64,000 bases of DNA, from contig NZ_JGYV01000005.1 of assembly GCF_000741575.1 (NCBI RefSeq), positions 1 through 64,000 on the forward strand, in the 5' to 3' direction. Below the pieces are notes generated by a model, which worked only from the letters and a program-made list of their open reading frames with translations, made no database searches and was not told where the DNA came from. The stretch comes from Bifidobacterium cuniculi. GTDB taxonomy: Bacteria > Actinomycetota > Actinomycetes > Actinomycetales > Bifidobacteriaceae. Made by a program: the position numbers and the translations under genes. Positions 32,701-40,971 of this stretch are shown here, one piece after another. Each line of letters opens with the position of its first letter. The stretch's first letter is position 1.

Positions 32701-33237
32701 ATGGCGCGCATGGCACAGCAGAAACGCAGGCTGTACGAGATGTGCGCGATGGCCATCGTCGAACGCCGCGCCGACCTTGACGGCGCGGCGCGCGTCGGTT
32801 TCGACATCGAACTGCCGATCCTCAGCGTGAGCCGGGCCGCCGAGATCACGGGCGTGCATCCGCAGACCCTGCGCCAGTACGACCGCATCGGCCTGGTGGT
32901 GCCCAAGCGCACGGAGGGCGGCGCGCGGCGGTATTCGCTGCGTGACGTCGACCATCTCCTGCAGGCGCAGCGCCTCAGCCAGGACGACGGCATCAACCTG
33001 AGCGGCGTGATGCGCATCCTCGACCTCGAGGAGCAGAACCGCGAACTGCGCCGCGAACTCGACCAGCTCAAGTACGACGGCATCTCCGTCTTCACCGCCG
33101 ACGCCGCGGGCGGCATCACGCAGACGCGCCGGTCGAGGCGCGCCCGCCACTGGCGCCACCGCGACGACACGGACCGGCGTGCCCTGCCCGCAGGGGAGGA
33201 GAGCGCGTCGAAGTCGGTGGTGCTTTGGCGACGTTAG
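32701..33237 (+). CDS. hspR: heat-shock repressor HspR (MerR family)
   Basis: A 178-aa MerR-type repressor. The winged-helix domain is LSVSRAAEITGVHPQTLRQYDRIGLVVPKRTEGGARRYSLRDVDHL (outlined here; about residues 41-86), the hallmark of HspR. A short coiled coil follows (LEEQNRELRRELDQL). The basic tail is longer than usual and of low complexity. It starts 5 nt after dnaJ. The 30-residue N-terminal lead before the HTH is unusual; a later start is possible, but the two early Met codons are the only ones near the domain. It should bind the HAIR element upstream of dnaK. Confidence 0.95.
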   Translation: MARMAQQKRRLYEMCAMAIVERRADLDGAARVGFDIELPILSVSRAAEITGVHPQTLRQYDRIGLVVPKRTEGGARRYSLRDVDHLLQAQRLSQDDGINLSGVMRILDLEEQNRELRRELDQLKYDGISVFTADAAGGITQTRRSRRARHWRHRDDTDRRALPAGEESASKSVVLWRR

Positions 33238-33381
33238 TCTCTCTGTTGCTGGCTCTTTGCGTTTTAGTGCGTAAGGGACGGGTGCCTTCAGGGATCCTGC
33301 ACCAGCATCGTGATGGTTCCGGGACGGTGCGAGCCGTATGTGCCATACCGTTCCGGCGCCATGCGCCGCAGCCACTGGACA

Positions 33382-33422
33382 TCGAGTAGAAAATGCAGGT
33401 TCAACCTGCGTTTTCCACTCGG
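33382..33422. repeat. imperfect inverted repeat between hspR and ROK kinase gene
   Basis: Twenty-bp arms with a few mismatches around AGGTTcAACCT (centre 33402); GAGTAGAAAATGCAGGTT pairs with AACCTGCGTTTTCCACTC. It lies between convergent stop codons (33237 and 33522) and probably acts as a two-way terminator. I see no gene in the rest of this 284-bp gap. Confidence 0.75.
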
Positions 33423-33521
33423 CACCCGGGATGCGGGGCGTATCGAGCGGGGAGGAGACGTGAGCTCAGGGCCCCGCCTACACACAAACGCGAAGTGCCC
33501 CTTATAGCGAGGGGAGATCAA

Positions 33522-34463
33522 TCAGGGGGCAACAAGGGCGGCACCTATGGCGCCCAGGGGGAGGGCGTCGGGGGCAAGGCGGAGATGGTCGGGGATGGCC
33601 AGGGAACGGATGAAAGGACTGGCGGAGGCGCGGTCGTGCAGTTCCCCACGCAGGGCGTCCAGCAGCGGCTGGCCGGTGCGTGCCATGCCGCCGCCCACGA
33701 TGATGAGATCCGGGTCGACGGCCAGCGCCAGTACGTCGATGGCGTCGCAGATGGCGCGCACCACCGTACGCTTGGTGTCCACCGCCTCCGCATGCCGGGG
33801 CGAACGAGCATCGGCGGCGGCGCGCAGCAGTCCGGGCATGGGCGGCGAGTCGTAGGGCCACAGGCGCGTCACGGCGCCGCCGCTGCCCGCCGTCTCCAGG
33901 CAGCCGCGCTGGCCGCAGCCGCACGGCCAGCGGTGGCGTTCAACAGGGATGTGCCCGATTTCGCCGACGGTGTGGCGCGCGCCGTGGTCGAGCCGGCCGT
34001 CGCGCAGGATGCCGGCGGCCAGGCCGGTCCCCAGGTTGAGGAAGGCGACGACGTGCGCGTCGGCGGTGCCGAGCATGCGCGCAGCGCCGATGGCGGCGGC
34101 GTTGACGTCGTTCTCGACCTGCACCGGTAGCCCGGTACGTCGCGCGACGTCGCTGCCGAGGGCGACGGTGTCGACGCTGAGGTTAGCGATGTCCGAGACG
34201 TTGCCGCTGGCGACGTCCACCTTGCCGGGCGTGCCGATGCCGATGGACCGCGGCACGGCGCGGCCGTCGACGGCGTCGCGCAGGATGTCGCAGACGGCGG
34301 CGACATCCTCGACGAGGGCGTCCCGCCCCTGTCTCGCCGGCCGTTCGCCGGTGGCGAGGATGTCGACCGCGCCGTCAGGGTGTGTCACGACGGCGACGCC
34401 GCCGATGGTGGTGCCGCCGACGTCGATGCCGAGCAGGCATGCAGGCGGGGTGTGGGAGTGCAT
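33522..34463 (-). CDS. ROK-family sugar kinase
   Basis: A 313-aa ROK kinase. The phosphate-binding loop LLGIDVGGTTIGGVAV (residues ~10-25), PVQVENDVNAAAIG with the catalytic Asp, and the ROK zinc signature GHIPVERHRWPCGCGQRGCLETAGSGG (outlined) are all present. ROK kinases phosphorylate glucose, fructose, N-acetylglucosamine or N-acetylmannosamine. Placement beside a ROK repressor and the LNB/GNB genes makes an amino-sugar kinase plausible. ATG 34463 is chosen because AAGGAG lies six bases upstream; the longer open frame has no family similarity. It is 70 nt downstream of the ROK repressor gene and likely co-transcribed. Confidence 0.88.
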   Translation of the reverse strand: MHSHTPPACLLGIDVGGTTIGGVAVVTHPDGAVDILATGERPARQGRDALVEDVAAVCDILRDAVDGRAVPRSIGIGTPGKVDVASGNVSDIANLSVDTVALGSDVARRTGLPVQVENDVNAAAIGAARMLGTADAHVVAFLNLGTGLAAGILRDGRLDHGARHTVGEIGHIPVERHRWPCGCGQRGCLETAGSGGAVTRLWPYDSPPMPGLLRAAADARSPRHAEAVDTKRTVVRAICDAIDVLALAVDPDLIIVGGGMARTGQPLLDALRGELHDRASASPFIRSLAIPDHLRLAPDALPLGAIGAALVAP

Positions 34464-34533
34464 GGTGGCTCCTTGGTGGGGACGGCGGCGTCGTTGCCGC
34501 CGGGGAACGTGCATGGCCCGGTGGGCGCCGGAC

Positions 34534-35667
34534 TCAGTGGGTTGCCGTGCCATCGGCAGTGCGGGTGCGGATGGTGGGGACCAGACGATGGATGACGGCG
34601 ATGGCCTGTCCGCGCAGCGAGGCGTCCGACCCTACCTGACAGCGGTGGAGACGGGGGATGTGGTGGCTGGTGTGGGAGGTCATGGCCGAACTCAGTTCGC
34701 CGCGCATGCCGTTGAGGAAGGCTTCGCCGGCGATGTCGGCAGGGGCGTCGAGGGCGACGTCGCCGAGGTCGAGCAGGCCGAGGGAGACGGCCATGATGCG
34801 GCCCAGCATCTGGCCGGCGCCGGTGAGGATCTCGATCCTGGCGGCGGGGTCGGCGGCGATCTGCGCGTAGAGGTTGGTCGTGGACAGGTAGGCCTCCACG
34901 CAGCCGCGCTTGCCGCAGGCGCAGTCGGGACCGTTCGGGTCGACCACGACGTGCCCGATCTCGCCCGCCATGTAATGCTGGCCTTCCACGATCTCGCCGT
35001 TGACGCACAGGCTGGCGCCGACGCCGGCGCCGATGCGGATGAGCATGGAGTTGTCCGATCCCTCGCCGAAGTGGCGTTCGGCGAGGAGCGCGGCGTCCGT
35101 GGCGTTGCCGACGAGCACGGGCACCTGCAGGGCGTCCTCGAGGCGTTGGCGTGCGGGCAGGTCGTGCCAGCCGAGGTGGACGGCGTGGATGACGTTGCCG
35201 TCGGCGTCGACGATGCCGGGCACGGCGAGCCCGAGGCCGAGCACGGGGGCGTCGCCGGCCATGTCCATGAGCTGGCGGGAGAGGGCCGTCACGTCCTCGA
35301 AGTCGGCGCGTTCGGGGTCGTCGCTGGGGATCTCCGTACGGTCGACGATGCGGCCGCACAGGTCCACGACGGCGCCCTTGAGCACATACGGTTCGGACAG
35401 GTCAACCGACAGGACGCGCCAGTGTGCGGTGTCGATGGCGAGCACCTGGGAGCGCTTGCCGCGCCCGGTGCGGGTGTCCTCGCCGATCTCGCGGATGATG
35501 TGCTCGTCGAGCATTTCCCGCGTGACCTCGTTGGCCGCCATGCGCGACAGGCCCAGCTGGCGTCCCAGCTCGCTGCGGGAGATGCGCGCCGCGGGGAACA
35601 GCAGCCGGAAGGCGGCCATGATGTTGCGGGTGCGGATGTCTGCGGCGACGGTCTTGGTGGGGGACAT
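34534..35667 (-). CDS. ROK-family transcriptional repressor (NagC/XylR type; NagR/NahR-like)
   Basis: A 377-aa ROK regulator with an N-terminal winged HTH (RNIMAAFRLLFPAARISRSELGRQLGLSRMAANEVTREML in outline, residues ~14-55). The ROK domain lacks a complete kinase loop but keeps the zinc signature GHVVVDPNGPDCACGKRGCVEAYLS. ROK repressors control LNB/GNB and GlcNAc genes in bifidobacteria (NagR, NahR), and this one lies just before the lnp island. Sites sharing ACAATTG upstream of this gene and of gltA support regulation of both. The ATG at 35667 has AAGGAG seven bases upstream. The effector is unknown here; GlcNAc or a phosphate of it is the best guess. Confidence 0.9.
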   Translation of the reverse strand: MSPTKTVAADIRTRNIMAAFRLLFPAARISRSELGRQLGLSRMAANEVTREMLDEHIIREIGEDTRTGRGKRSQVLAIDTAHWRVLSVDLSEPYVLKGAVVDLCGRIVDRTEIPSDDPERADFEDVTALSRQLMDMAGDAPVLGLGLAVPGIVDADGNVIHAVHLGWHDLPARQRLEDALQVPVLVGNATDAALLAERHFGEGSDNSMLIRIGAGVGASLCVNGEIVEGQHYMAGEIGHVVVDPNGPDCACGKRGCVEAYLSTTNLYAQIAADPAARIEILTGAGQMLGRIMAVSLGLLDLGDVALDAPADIAGEAFLNGMRGELSSAMTSHTSHHIPRLHRCQVGSDASLRGQAIAVIHRLVPTIRTRTADGTATH

Positions 35668-35767
35668 GGCGTGCTCCTTCGCGTCCGTGGGGGTGCACCG
35701 CGGCGTATGCTGGTCCGTGTGTGCAGGACATGGGCAGTGGCATGGGTGCAGATGCAAATGTCAGCGA

Positions 35768-35784
35768 GTCAAACAATTGATTTC
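35768..35784. promoter_or_regulatory. candidate ROK-repressor operator upstream of its own gene
   Basis: GTCAAACAATTGATTTC. Its complement GAAATCAATTGTTTGAC shares GAAAT and CAATTGTTT with the site overlapping the gltA promoter at 37473. It is located ~100 bp upstream of the ROK repressor start codon. Confidence 0.55.
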
Positions 35785-35854
35785 ATTCTGATGAACCCAA
35801 TGATACCATGCTTTTGACGACTTTCTCCGAGGGGGTAGTGGTTGAATATGTCAA

Positions 35855-37321
35855 CTATCCGTCCATGATTGTGCCTTCTCGGTCGTCGTCGGGTATCGTG
35901 GCGAATCCGACGTAGGTGTTGCCGCGCCAGGCCACGTGTGAGCCGGCGGGGTGCCAGTCGGTCGCCAGCGGCCGGCCGCCTTTGGCGACGAAGATGTTGC
36001 CTTCCACGGCGGCTGCGCCGTCCGCGCGGTCGAGTCGCAGCGGGTGCGCGCCGTCGGCGAGGACGAAGACGTTGCCGCGCACCGTGGCGTCGGGGTTGTG
36101 CGGGATGTCGATGGCGCCCATGTGGTCGCCGACGGCCACGTTGTGTTCGAAGACGGACCGCACGGCGCACTCGTTGCAGAACATCACGGTGCCACCGGAG
36201 TTGCCTTCCGAGTAGTTGTGCCGATAGACGGTGCCGTCGCCGAAGTCGGCGTCCCATGCTTGACCGTCACCGTTGCCGCGGTCGGCGTTGCGCGTGCGGC
36301 AGGCGACGTTGCGTTCGAAGAGCGCGTCCTTGCAGCGCCAGGGCCAGATGGCGGCCGCCACGCGGTCGGCGTCGGTCGCCATGTATACGTCGTCGCGGAT
36401 GAACCAGGCGGCGTCTTTCGCGGTATTGGCGCGTACGACCGGCCGTAGGCAGTACATCACGGTGATCGCATCGCCGCCGGCGCGCGTCACCGTGTTGTGT
36501 TCGACGATCACGTCGGTTGCCCCGTAATGGGCGAGCATGTTGTCGTCGATGCGGCCGTCGCCGTAGTCGAATTCATTGAGGAAGCCGCCATGGCCGTCGG
36601 GCGTTGCGCGGTCGATGAAGGCAAGGTACGCGGTATAGCCGACGGCGATGCCCCAGCGGGTGGTGCGCTCCACGGTGTTGTGGGCGATGCGCACGTGCTC
36701 GAAGCGGGCGACAGGTGCATCGGCGGGATTGCGCTCGGCGGGGAAGTGGGCATTGCAGTAGATGCCGCCGTTGGCCAGGTGTTTGTCGTAGATGTTGCCC
36801 TCTACGTCGTGAACGTGAAGCCGCTCGAGCGTGACGTGCGAGACGGTGCCGCGCTCCTGGGCGATGACGGCCACGCCGGTGCGGTCCCGGGCGTCGCGGT
36901 CGTTGAAGGCGGGCGTTTCGCCCGGCTTGCGACGGTTGGACAGTTCCAGGTCGTACACTTCGACGTAGGAAGTGTCCATGAGGAGGAGGGCAGTGGAGAT
37001 TTCACCCTTATGCCGGTGCGGCGCGCCGCCGATCGGCGCGCCGTAGTCCTCGTGCCACAGGCCCGCGCCGTCACAGGCGATGTGCGGGGGAGGCAGGGTG
37101 GGGTCGCCGTAGTCGTCGATGGTGACGGGATGCCCCTGCGTGCCGCCGTCATGCAGATGCAGGGCTTCGTTGTTCCACGTGGAACCACGTTCGAGACGGA
37201 TGCCGTCGCCGGGGTCCAGCCGGACGTCGGCGAGGCGGCCGAGCGTGCGCCATGGGCGGTCGGGGGAAGTGCCGTCGTTGTCGTCGCTGCCGTATGCTGC
37301 CGAGAGGTAGTACAGGGTCAT
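35855..37321 (-). CDS. cytosolic right-handed beta-helix protein, possible GH136-like glycosidase
   Basis: A 488-aa single-domain parallel beta-helix protein. The start MTLYYLSAAYGSDDNDGTSP is the cap of a beta-helix family, and coils of the type VEVYDLELSNR, VRIAHNTVERT, VIVEHNTVTRAGGD and ALFERNVACRT follow. No signal peptide or membrane anchor is seen. The segment DGQAWDAD (near residue 340) has two Asp residues seven apart in a coil. That is the spacing I recall for the catalytic pair of GH136 lacto-N-biosidases, but similar Asp clusters occur in other beta-helix enzymes. Standing next to the LNB/GNB uptake genes, it may act inside the cell on an imported glycan. ATG 37321 has GGAG six bases upstream; 37345 and 37366 are alternatives. 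Function is not established. Confidence 0.7.
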   Translation of the reverse strand: MTLYYLSAAYGSDDNDGTSPDRPWRTLGRLADVRLDPGDGIRLERGSTWNNEALHLHDGGTQGHPVTIDDYGDPTLPPPHIACDGAGLWHEDYGAPIGGAPHRHKGEISTALLLMDTSYVEVYDLELSNRRKPGETPAFNDRDARDRTGVAVIAQERGTVSHVTLERLHVHDVEGNIYDKHLANGGIYCNAHFPAERNPADAPVARFEHVRIAHNTVERTTRWGIAVGYTAYLAFIDRATPDGHGGFLNEFDYGDGRIDDNMLAHYGATDVIVEHNTVTRAGGDAITVMYCLRPVVRANTAKDAAWFIRDDVYMATDADRVAAAIWPWRCKDALFERNVACRTRNADRGNGDGQAWDADFGDGTVYRHNYSEGNSGGTVMFCNECAVRSVFEHNVAVGDHMGAIDIPHNPDATVRGNVFVLADGAHPLRLDRADGAAAVEGNIFVAKGGRPLATDWHPAGSHVAWRGNTYVGFATIPDDDREGTIMDG

Positions 37322-37472
37322 GATTCGCTCCGCATTGAGTGTCATGGGGTGGATGCCTTTCATCATAGCGAATAATCGTCACCATGATAATCAATAGCGA
37401 AACGCCGTAGAAGCGTTGAAATCATTAGAATCTGATGTCTGATATCGCTGTGGGCGAAGAATAAAAGTAATC

Positions 37473-37505
37473 GAAATTGACAATTGTTTCCCGGACAGTT
37501 AGAGT
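37473..37505 (+). promoter_or_regulatory. gltA promoter with overlapping ROK-type operator
   Basis: TTGACA (37477-37482), exactly 17 bp, then TAGAGT (37500-37505). GAAATTGACAATTGTTTC (37473-37490) covers the -35 box and shares CAATTGTTT with the site upstream of the ROK repressor. Confidence 0.78.
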
Positions 37506-37509
37506 GAAG

Positions 37510-37535
37510 GCACCGTCACAGGGCCGTGACGGTGC
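37510..37535 (+). promoter_or_regulatory. 5'-leader hairpin of the LNB/GNB operon
   Basis: GCACCGTCAC-agggcc-GTGACGGTGC is a perfect 10-bp stem at the expected transcript start. There is no U-tract, so it is not a terminator. It may stabilise the mRNA 5' end or be a protein site. Confidence 0.6.
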
Positions 37536-37598
37536 ACATCAAGACCACATACTCGGAAAATACCCAGCCACAGCGGCATCTCGCAAAGGAGAGGGATC

Positions 37599-38921
37599 AT
37601 GAACTGGAAGCAGCGTTGCATGGCGACGGTCGCCATGGTGAGTGCGGTCGGCATGGCGTTGGCGGGCTGCGGCTCGGGCGCGTCATCCTCCACGGGAGGT
37701 GCGGCATCGGCCTCATCCGGAGGCAAGGTGGAACTCACGTACATCCACCGCCTGCCGGACAAGCCCGGCATGACCAGCGTCGAGGACATCGTGCAGCGTT
37801 GGAACGACGCCAATCCGGACATCCAGGTCAAGGCCGTCCACTTCAACGGCAACGCCTCCGACCTCATCAAGAAGCTCGAGACGGATGTCAAGGCCGGCAA
37901 CGCGCCCGACCTCGCCCAGGTCGGCTACGCCGAACTGCCCGAGGTATTCACCAAGGGCATCCTCGAGGACGTCACCGCCGAGGCGGAACAATACAAGGGC
38001 GACTTCGCGGCCGGGCCTTACGAACTCATGGGCATCGGAGGCAAGACCTACGGCCTGCCGCAGGACACCGGCCCGCTCGTCTACTTCTACAACAAGGCCG
38101 AATTCGACAAGCTCGGCATCGAGGTGCCCGGAACGCAGGACGAACTCGTCGCCTCCGCGAAGAAGGCCGCCGAACAGGGCAAGTACATCATGTCCTTCCA
38201 GGCCGACGAGGCCGGCAACATGCTCTCCGGCCTGGCAGGTGCCTCCGGCCCCTGGTACACCGTCGAAGGCGACGCGTGGAAGGTGGACACCGAAACCGTC
38301 GGCTCGCAGGCCGTGGCCAAGGTCTTCCAGGACCTGCTCGACGCCAAGGCCGTCGCCACCGACCCGCGTTGGGACCCGTCCTTCGATGCCGCACTGCAGC
38401 AGGGCAGGCTCATCGGCACCGTCGGCGCCGCATGGGAGGCCCCGCTGCTCATGGACTCCATGGCGGACAAGGGCGGCAAGGGCGACTGGCGTGTCGCCCA
38501 GATCGGCGACTGGTTCGGCAACGGATCCAAGACCGGCCCGGACGGCGGCTCCGGCGTCGCCGCCATCAAGGGATGCGAACACAAGGCCGAGGCCATGAAG
38601 TTCCTCGACTGGTTCAACACCCAGATCGAGGACCTCACCTCGCAGGGTCTCGTGGTGGCAGCCTCCACCGGCACCCCCTCCACCCCGGAAAGCTGGTCCG
38701 AGTTCTACGGCGGCCAGGACGTCATGAAGGAATTCTTCGACGCCAACGCCAACATGGGCGACTTCTCCTACATCCCCGGCTTCTCCTCGGTGGGCACCGC
38801 CATGAAGGAACAGGCCGCCAAGGCCGCCGCCGGCACCGCCACGGTCGAGAGCGTCTTCTCCACCGCGCAGACCTCCTCGATCGACACCCTCAAGGACTAC
38901 GGTCTGGCCGTGTCCGAATGA
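37599..38921 (+). CDS. gltA: LNB/GNB ABC transporter solute-binding lipoprotein
   Basis: A 440-aa lipoprotein. MNWKQRCMATVAMVSAVGMA with lipobox LAGC (Cys near residue 24) and a Ser/Ala/Gly linker is followed by a family 1 sugar-binding fold (ELTYIHRLPDKPGM start, IGTVGAAWEAPLLMDSM in the binding cleft, WDPSFDAALQQGR). Its place in front of two permeases and the GH112 phosphorylase equals the known gltABC-lnp arrangement, in which the binding protein captures lacto-N-biose I and galacto-N-biose. AAAGGAGAGGGATC sets the start. It is controlled by the ROK-type operator. Substrate assignment rests on context. Confidence 0.85.
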   Translation: MNWKQRCMATVAMVSAVGMALAGCGSGASSSTGGAASASSGGKVELTYIHRLPDKPGMTSVEDIVQRWNDANPDIQVKAVHFNGNASDLIKKLETDVKAGNAPDLAQVGYAELPEVFTKGILEDVTAEAEQYKGDFAAGPYELMGIGGKTYGLPQDTGPLVYFYNKAEFDKLGIEVPGTQDELVASAKKAAEQGKYIMSFQADEAGNMLSGLAGASGPWYTVEGDAWKVDTETVGSQAVAKVFQDLLDAKAVATDPRWDPSFDAALQQGRLIGTVGAAWEAPLLMDSMADKGGKGDWRVAQIGDWFGNGSKTGPDGGSGVAAIKGCEHKAEAMKFLDWFNTQIEDLTSQGLVVAASTGTPSTPESWSEFYGGQDVMKEFFDANANMGDFSYIPGFSSVGTAMKEQAAKAAAGTATVESVFSTAQTSSIDTLKDYGLAVSE

Positions 38922-38927
38922 GCCACC

Positions 38928-38961
38928 GCCGGGCGTCCACGCCACGGCGCGGACGCCCGGC
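38928..38961 (+). terminator. hairpin between gltA and gltB
   Basis: The stem GCCGGGCGTCC / GGACGCCCGGC (11 bp) lies 7 nt after the gltA stop, without a real U-tract. It probably protects or attenuates, giving an excess of binding protein. Confidence 0.65.
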
Positions 38962-38994
38962 CCTTCCCCTCCGACACGCACAAAAGGAATCACG

Positions 38995-39945
38995 ATGACT
39001 GCCCACACAACCACTGCGCCGGCCAGGCGGCGGCGCTCGCCGGCGGCACGGCGCGAGGAACGCACCGGCTGGCTGTTCATGCTCCCCTTCGTCCTGCTGT
39101 TCCTGCTCGTCTTCATCGTGCCGATCGGCTACGCCATCTACTCGAGCTTCTTCCAGCAGGTCGCCACAGGTGGCGGCGCCTACGGCGGCGGCGAACTCGT
39201 CAACCGTTTCGTCGGCCTGGAGAACTTCAGGTACGTGGTCACGTCCGGCGAATTCTGGGCCGGCATGGGCCGGGTGCTGCTGTACACCGTCATCCAGGTG
39301 CCCCTCATGATCGTCGCCGCGCTGGTGCTGGCCATGCTCATCGACTCCTTCGTCGTCAAGCACGTCTCCGGCTTCCGCCTGGGCTACTTCCTTCCCTACG
39401 CCATCCCCGGCGTCATCGCCTCCATCATCTGGGTGTACCTGTACAACGGGCAGATCTCACCCATCGTCAAGGGCCTGGCGGCACTGGGCGTCAACGTGGA
39501 CTTCTTCGCCAGCAACGTGGTGCTCGGCTCCATGGTCAACATCACCACGTGGACCTTCACCGGCTACAACATGCTCATCTTCCTGTCCGCGCTGCAGGCC
39601 ATCCCGCACGAGCTGTACGAGGCGGCGCGCATCGACGGCGCCAACGGCTGGCAGGTCGCCATGAAGGTCAAGCTGCCGAACGTGCGCGGCGCGGCATTGC
39701 TCGCCATGCTGCTGTCCATCGTCGGCACCATCCAGCTGTTCAACGAACCGCAGGTCATGCAGACGGCCGACCCGGGCATCTCCTACTCGTATACGCCGAT
39801 GATGATGGCCTTCAACACCTCACGCGGCTTCCTCACGCCGAAGGGCGACGGCCCTGCGAGCGCCATCGCCATCGTCATGGCCGTCATCGCCGGCCTGCTT
39901 GCCATGGCCTATGCCTTCGTGGAAAGGAAGGTGAGCGAATCATGA
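38995..39945 (+). CDS. gltB: LNB/GNB ABC transporter permease 1
   Basis: A 316-aa permease with a basic N-terminus (RRRRSPAARREER) and six helices (first WLFMLPFVLLFLLVFIVPIGYAI in outline). The EAA motif HELYEAARIDGANGWQVAMK (near residues 205-225) docks the ATPase. It overlaps the next permease by 4 nt (ATGA). AAAAGGAATCACG precedes the ATG. No ATPase is encoded in the operon. Confidence 0.9.
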   Translation: MTAHTTTAPARRRRSPAARREERTGWLFMLPFVLLFLLVFIVPIGYAIYSSFFQQVATGGGAYGGGELVNRFVGLENFRYVVTSGEFWAGMGRVLLYTVIQVPLMIVAALVLAMLIDSFVVKHVSGFRLGYFLPYAIPGVIASIIWVYLYNGQISPIVKGLAALGVNVDFFASNVVLGSMVNITTWTFTGYNMLIFLSALQAIPHELYEAARIDGANGWQVAMKVKLPNVRGAALLAMLLSIVGTIQLFNEPQVMQTADPGISYSYTPMMMAFNTSRGFLTPKGDGPASAIAIVMAVIAGLLAMAYAFVERKVSES

Positions 39946-40874
39946 GCATCGCCACCCGTCGCGAGGCCCGCCGTGCCGAACGGCGCAGGGAACGTGCGCA
40001 GGCGGACCTGCCGCGTTCCATGCGCCCGTCAAAGGCCGTCAAGACCATCACCGTCGTCGTGCTGGTGGTTGCGCTCGTCTATTTCCTGTTCCCCATCTAC
40101 TGGGCGATCGTGGCCTCCACCAAGACGCCTTCGCAGCTCACCGGCAGCAACGGGCTGTGGTTCGCCGTGCCGCTGAACGAACTTCCGGATGCCATCGCGG
40201 CCAACTATGCGACCCTCCTGGGCTGGACCAGCGACCGCTTCTGGCGCTGGGTCGGCAACTCGCTGCTCTACTCGTGCGTCTCCGCGCTGGTCGGCACCGT
40301 CGTCTCCGTGATGGCCGGCTACGCCACCGCCAAGTTCCGGTTCCGCGGCAAGGGCGTGACCATCGGCATCATCATGGCCGCCATGCTCATGCCGGCGACC
40401 CTGCTGACCATCCCGCAGTATGCCATCTTCAACGCGCTGCACCTGGACAACACCATGCTTGCCGTGATCATCCCCTGCTGCGTCTCGCCCTTCGGTTTCT
40501 TCCTCGGCCGCGTCTACGCGCAGAGCTCCGTACCCGACGAACTGCTCGAGGCGGCGCGCATCGACGGGGCGGGGGAGGCCCGCATCTTCTTCACCATGGT
40601 GCTGCGCCTGCTCGCCCCGGCCATGGTGACCATCTTCCTGTTCATGTTCGTGGCGACCTGGAACAACTTCCTGCTGCCGCTCATGATGCTGTCCAGCGAG
40701 GACCTCTATCCGGTGACCCTGGGCCTGTACGGCATGGTGTCGCTGGCCGTGTTCAACGACCGCGGCGCGCTCATGATGGGCGCACTGCTCGGCGTCCTGC
40801 CCGTCATCATCCTCTTCCTGACCCTGCAGCGCTTCTGGCGTGCCGGCCTGGCCGCCGGTGCCGTGAAGGGCTGA
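39942..40874 (+). CDS. gltC: LNB/GNB ABC transporter permease 2
   Basis: A 310-aa MalG-type permease with a ~35-residue basic N-terminal tail, six helices and the EAA motif DELLEAARIDGAGEARIFFT (near residues 205-225). The end GLAAGAVKG is typical. Translation is coupled to gltB by the ATGA overlap, with GGAAAGGAAGG upstream. A 10-bp GC hairpin (40878-40906) without a U-tract separates it from lnpA. Confidence 0.9.
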   Translation: MSIATRREARRAERRRERAQADLPRSMRPSKAVKTITVVVLVVALVYFLFPIYWAIVASTKTPSQLTGSNGLWFAVPLNELPDAIAANYATLLGWTSDRFWRWVGNSLLYSCVSALVGTVVSVMAGYATAKFRFRGKGVTIGIIMAAMLMPATLLTIPQYAIFNALHLDNTMLAVIIPCCVSPFGFFLGRVYAQSSVPDELLEAARIDGAGEARIFFTMVLRLLAPAMVTIFLFMFVATWNNFLLPLMMLSSEDLYPVTLGLYGMVSLAVFNDRGALMMGALLGVLPVIILFLTLQRFWRAGLAAGAVKG

Positions 40875-40877
40875 GTC

Positions 40878-40906
40878 CCGGCCCGGCAGCGGTTGCGCCG
40901 GGCCGG
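40878..40906 (+). terminator. hairpin between gltC and lnpA
   Basis: The stem CCGGCCCGGC / GCCGGGCCGG has a 9-nt loop. There is no U-run, so it may act as an mRNA processing or stability element between the transport and enzyme parts of the operon. Confidence 0.55.
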
Positions 40907-40971
40907 ACGCACGTGCAACCGACCATCCCTTTTGTTCCCTGCTATGACCAATCGTGACCAAGGAGCCACCC

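Noticed and set aside
33238..33521. A gene between hspR and the ROK kinase
   Set aside because: Only short frames with no start signals; the gap is explained by the two-way hairpin.
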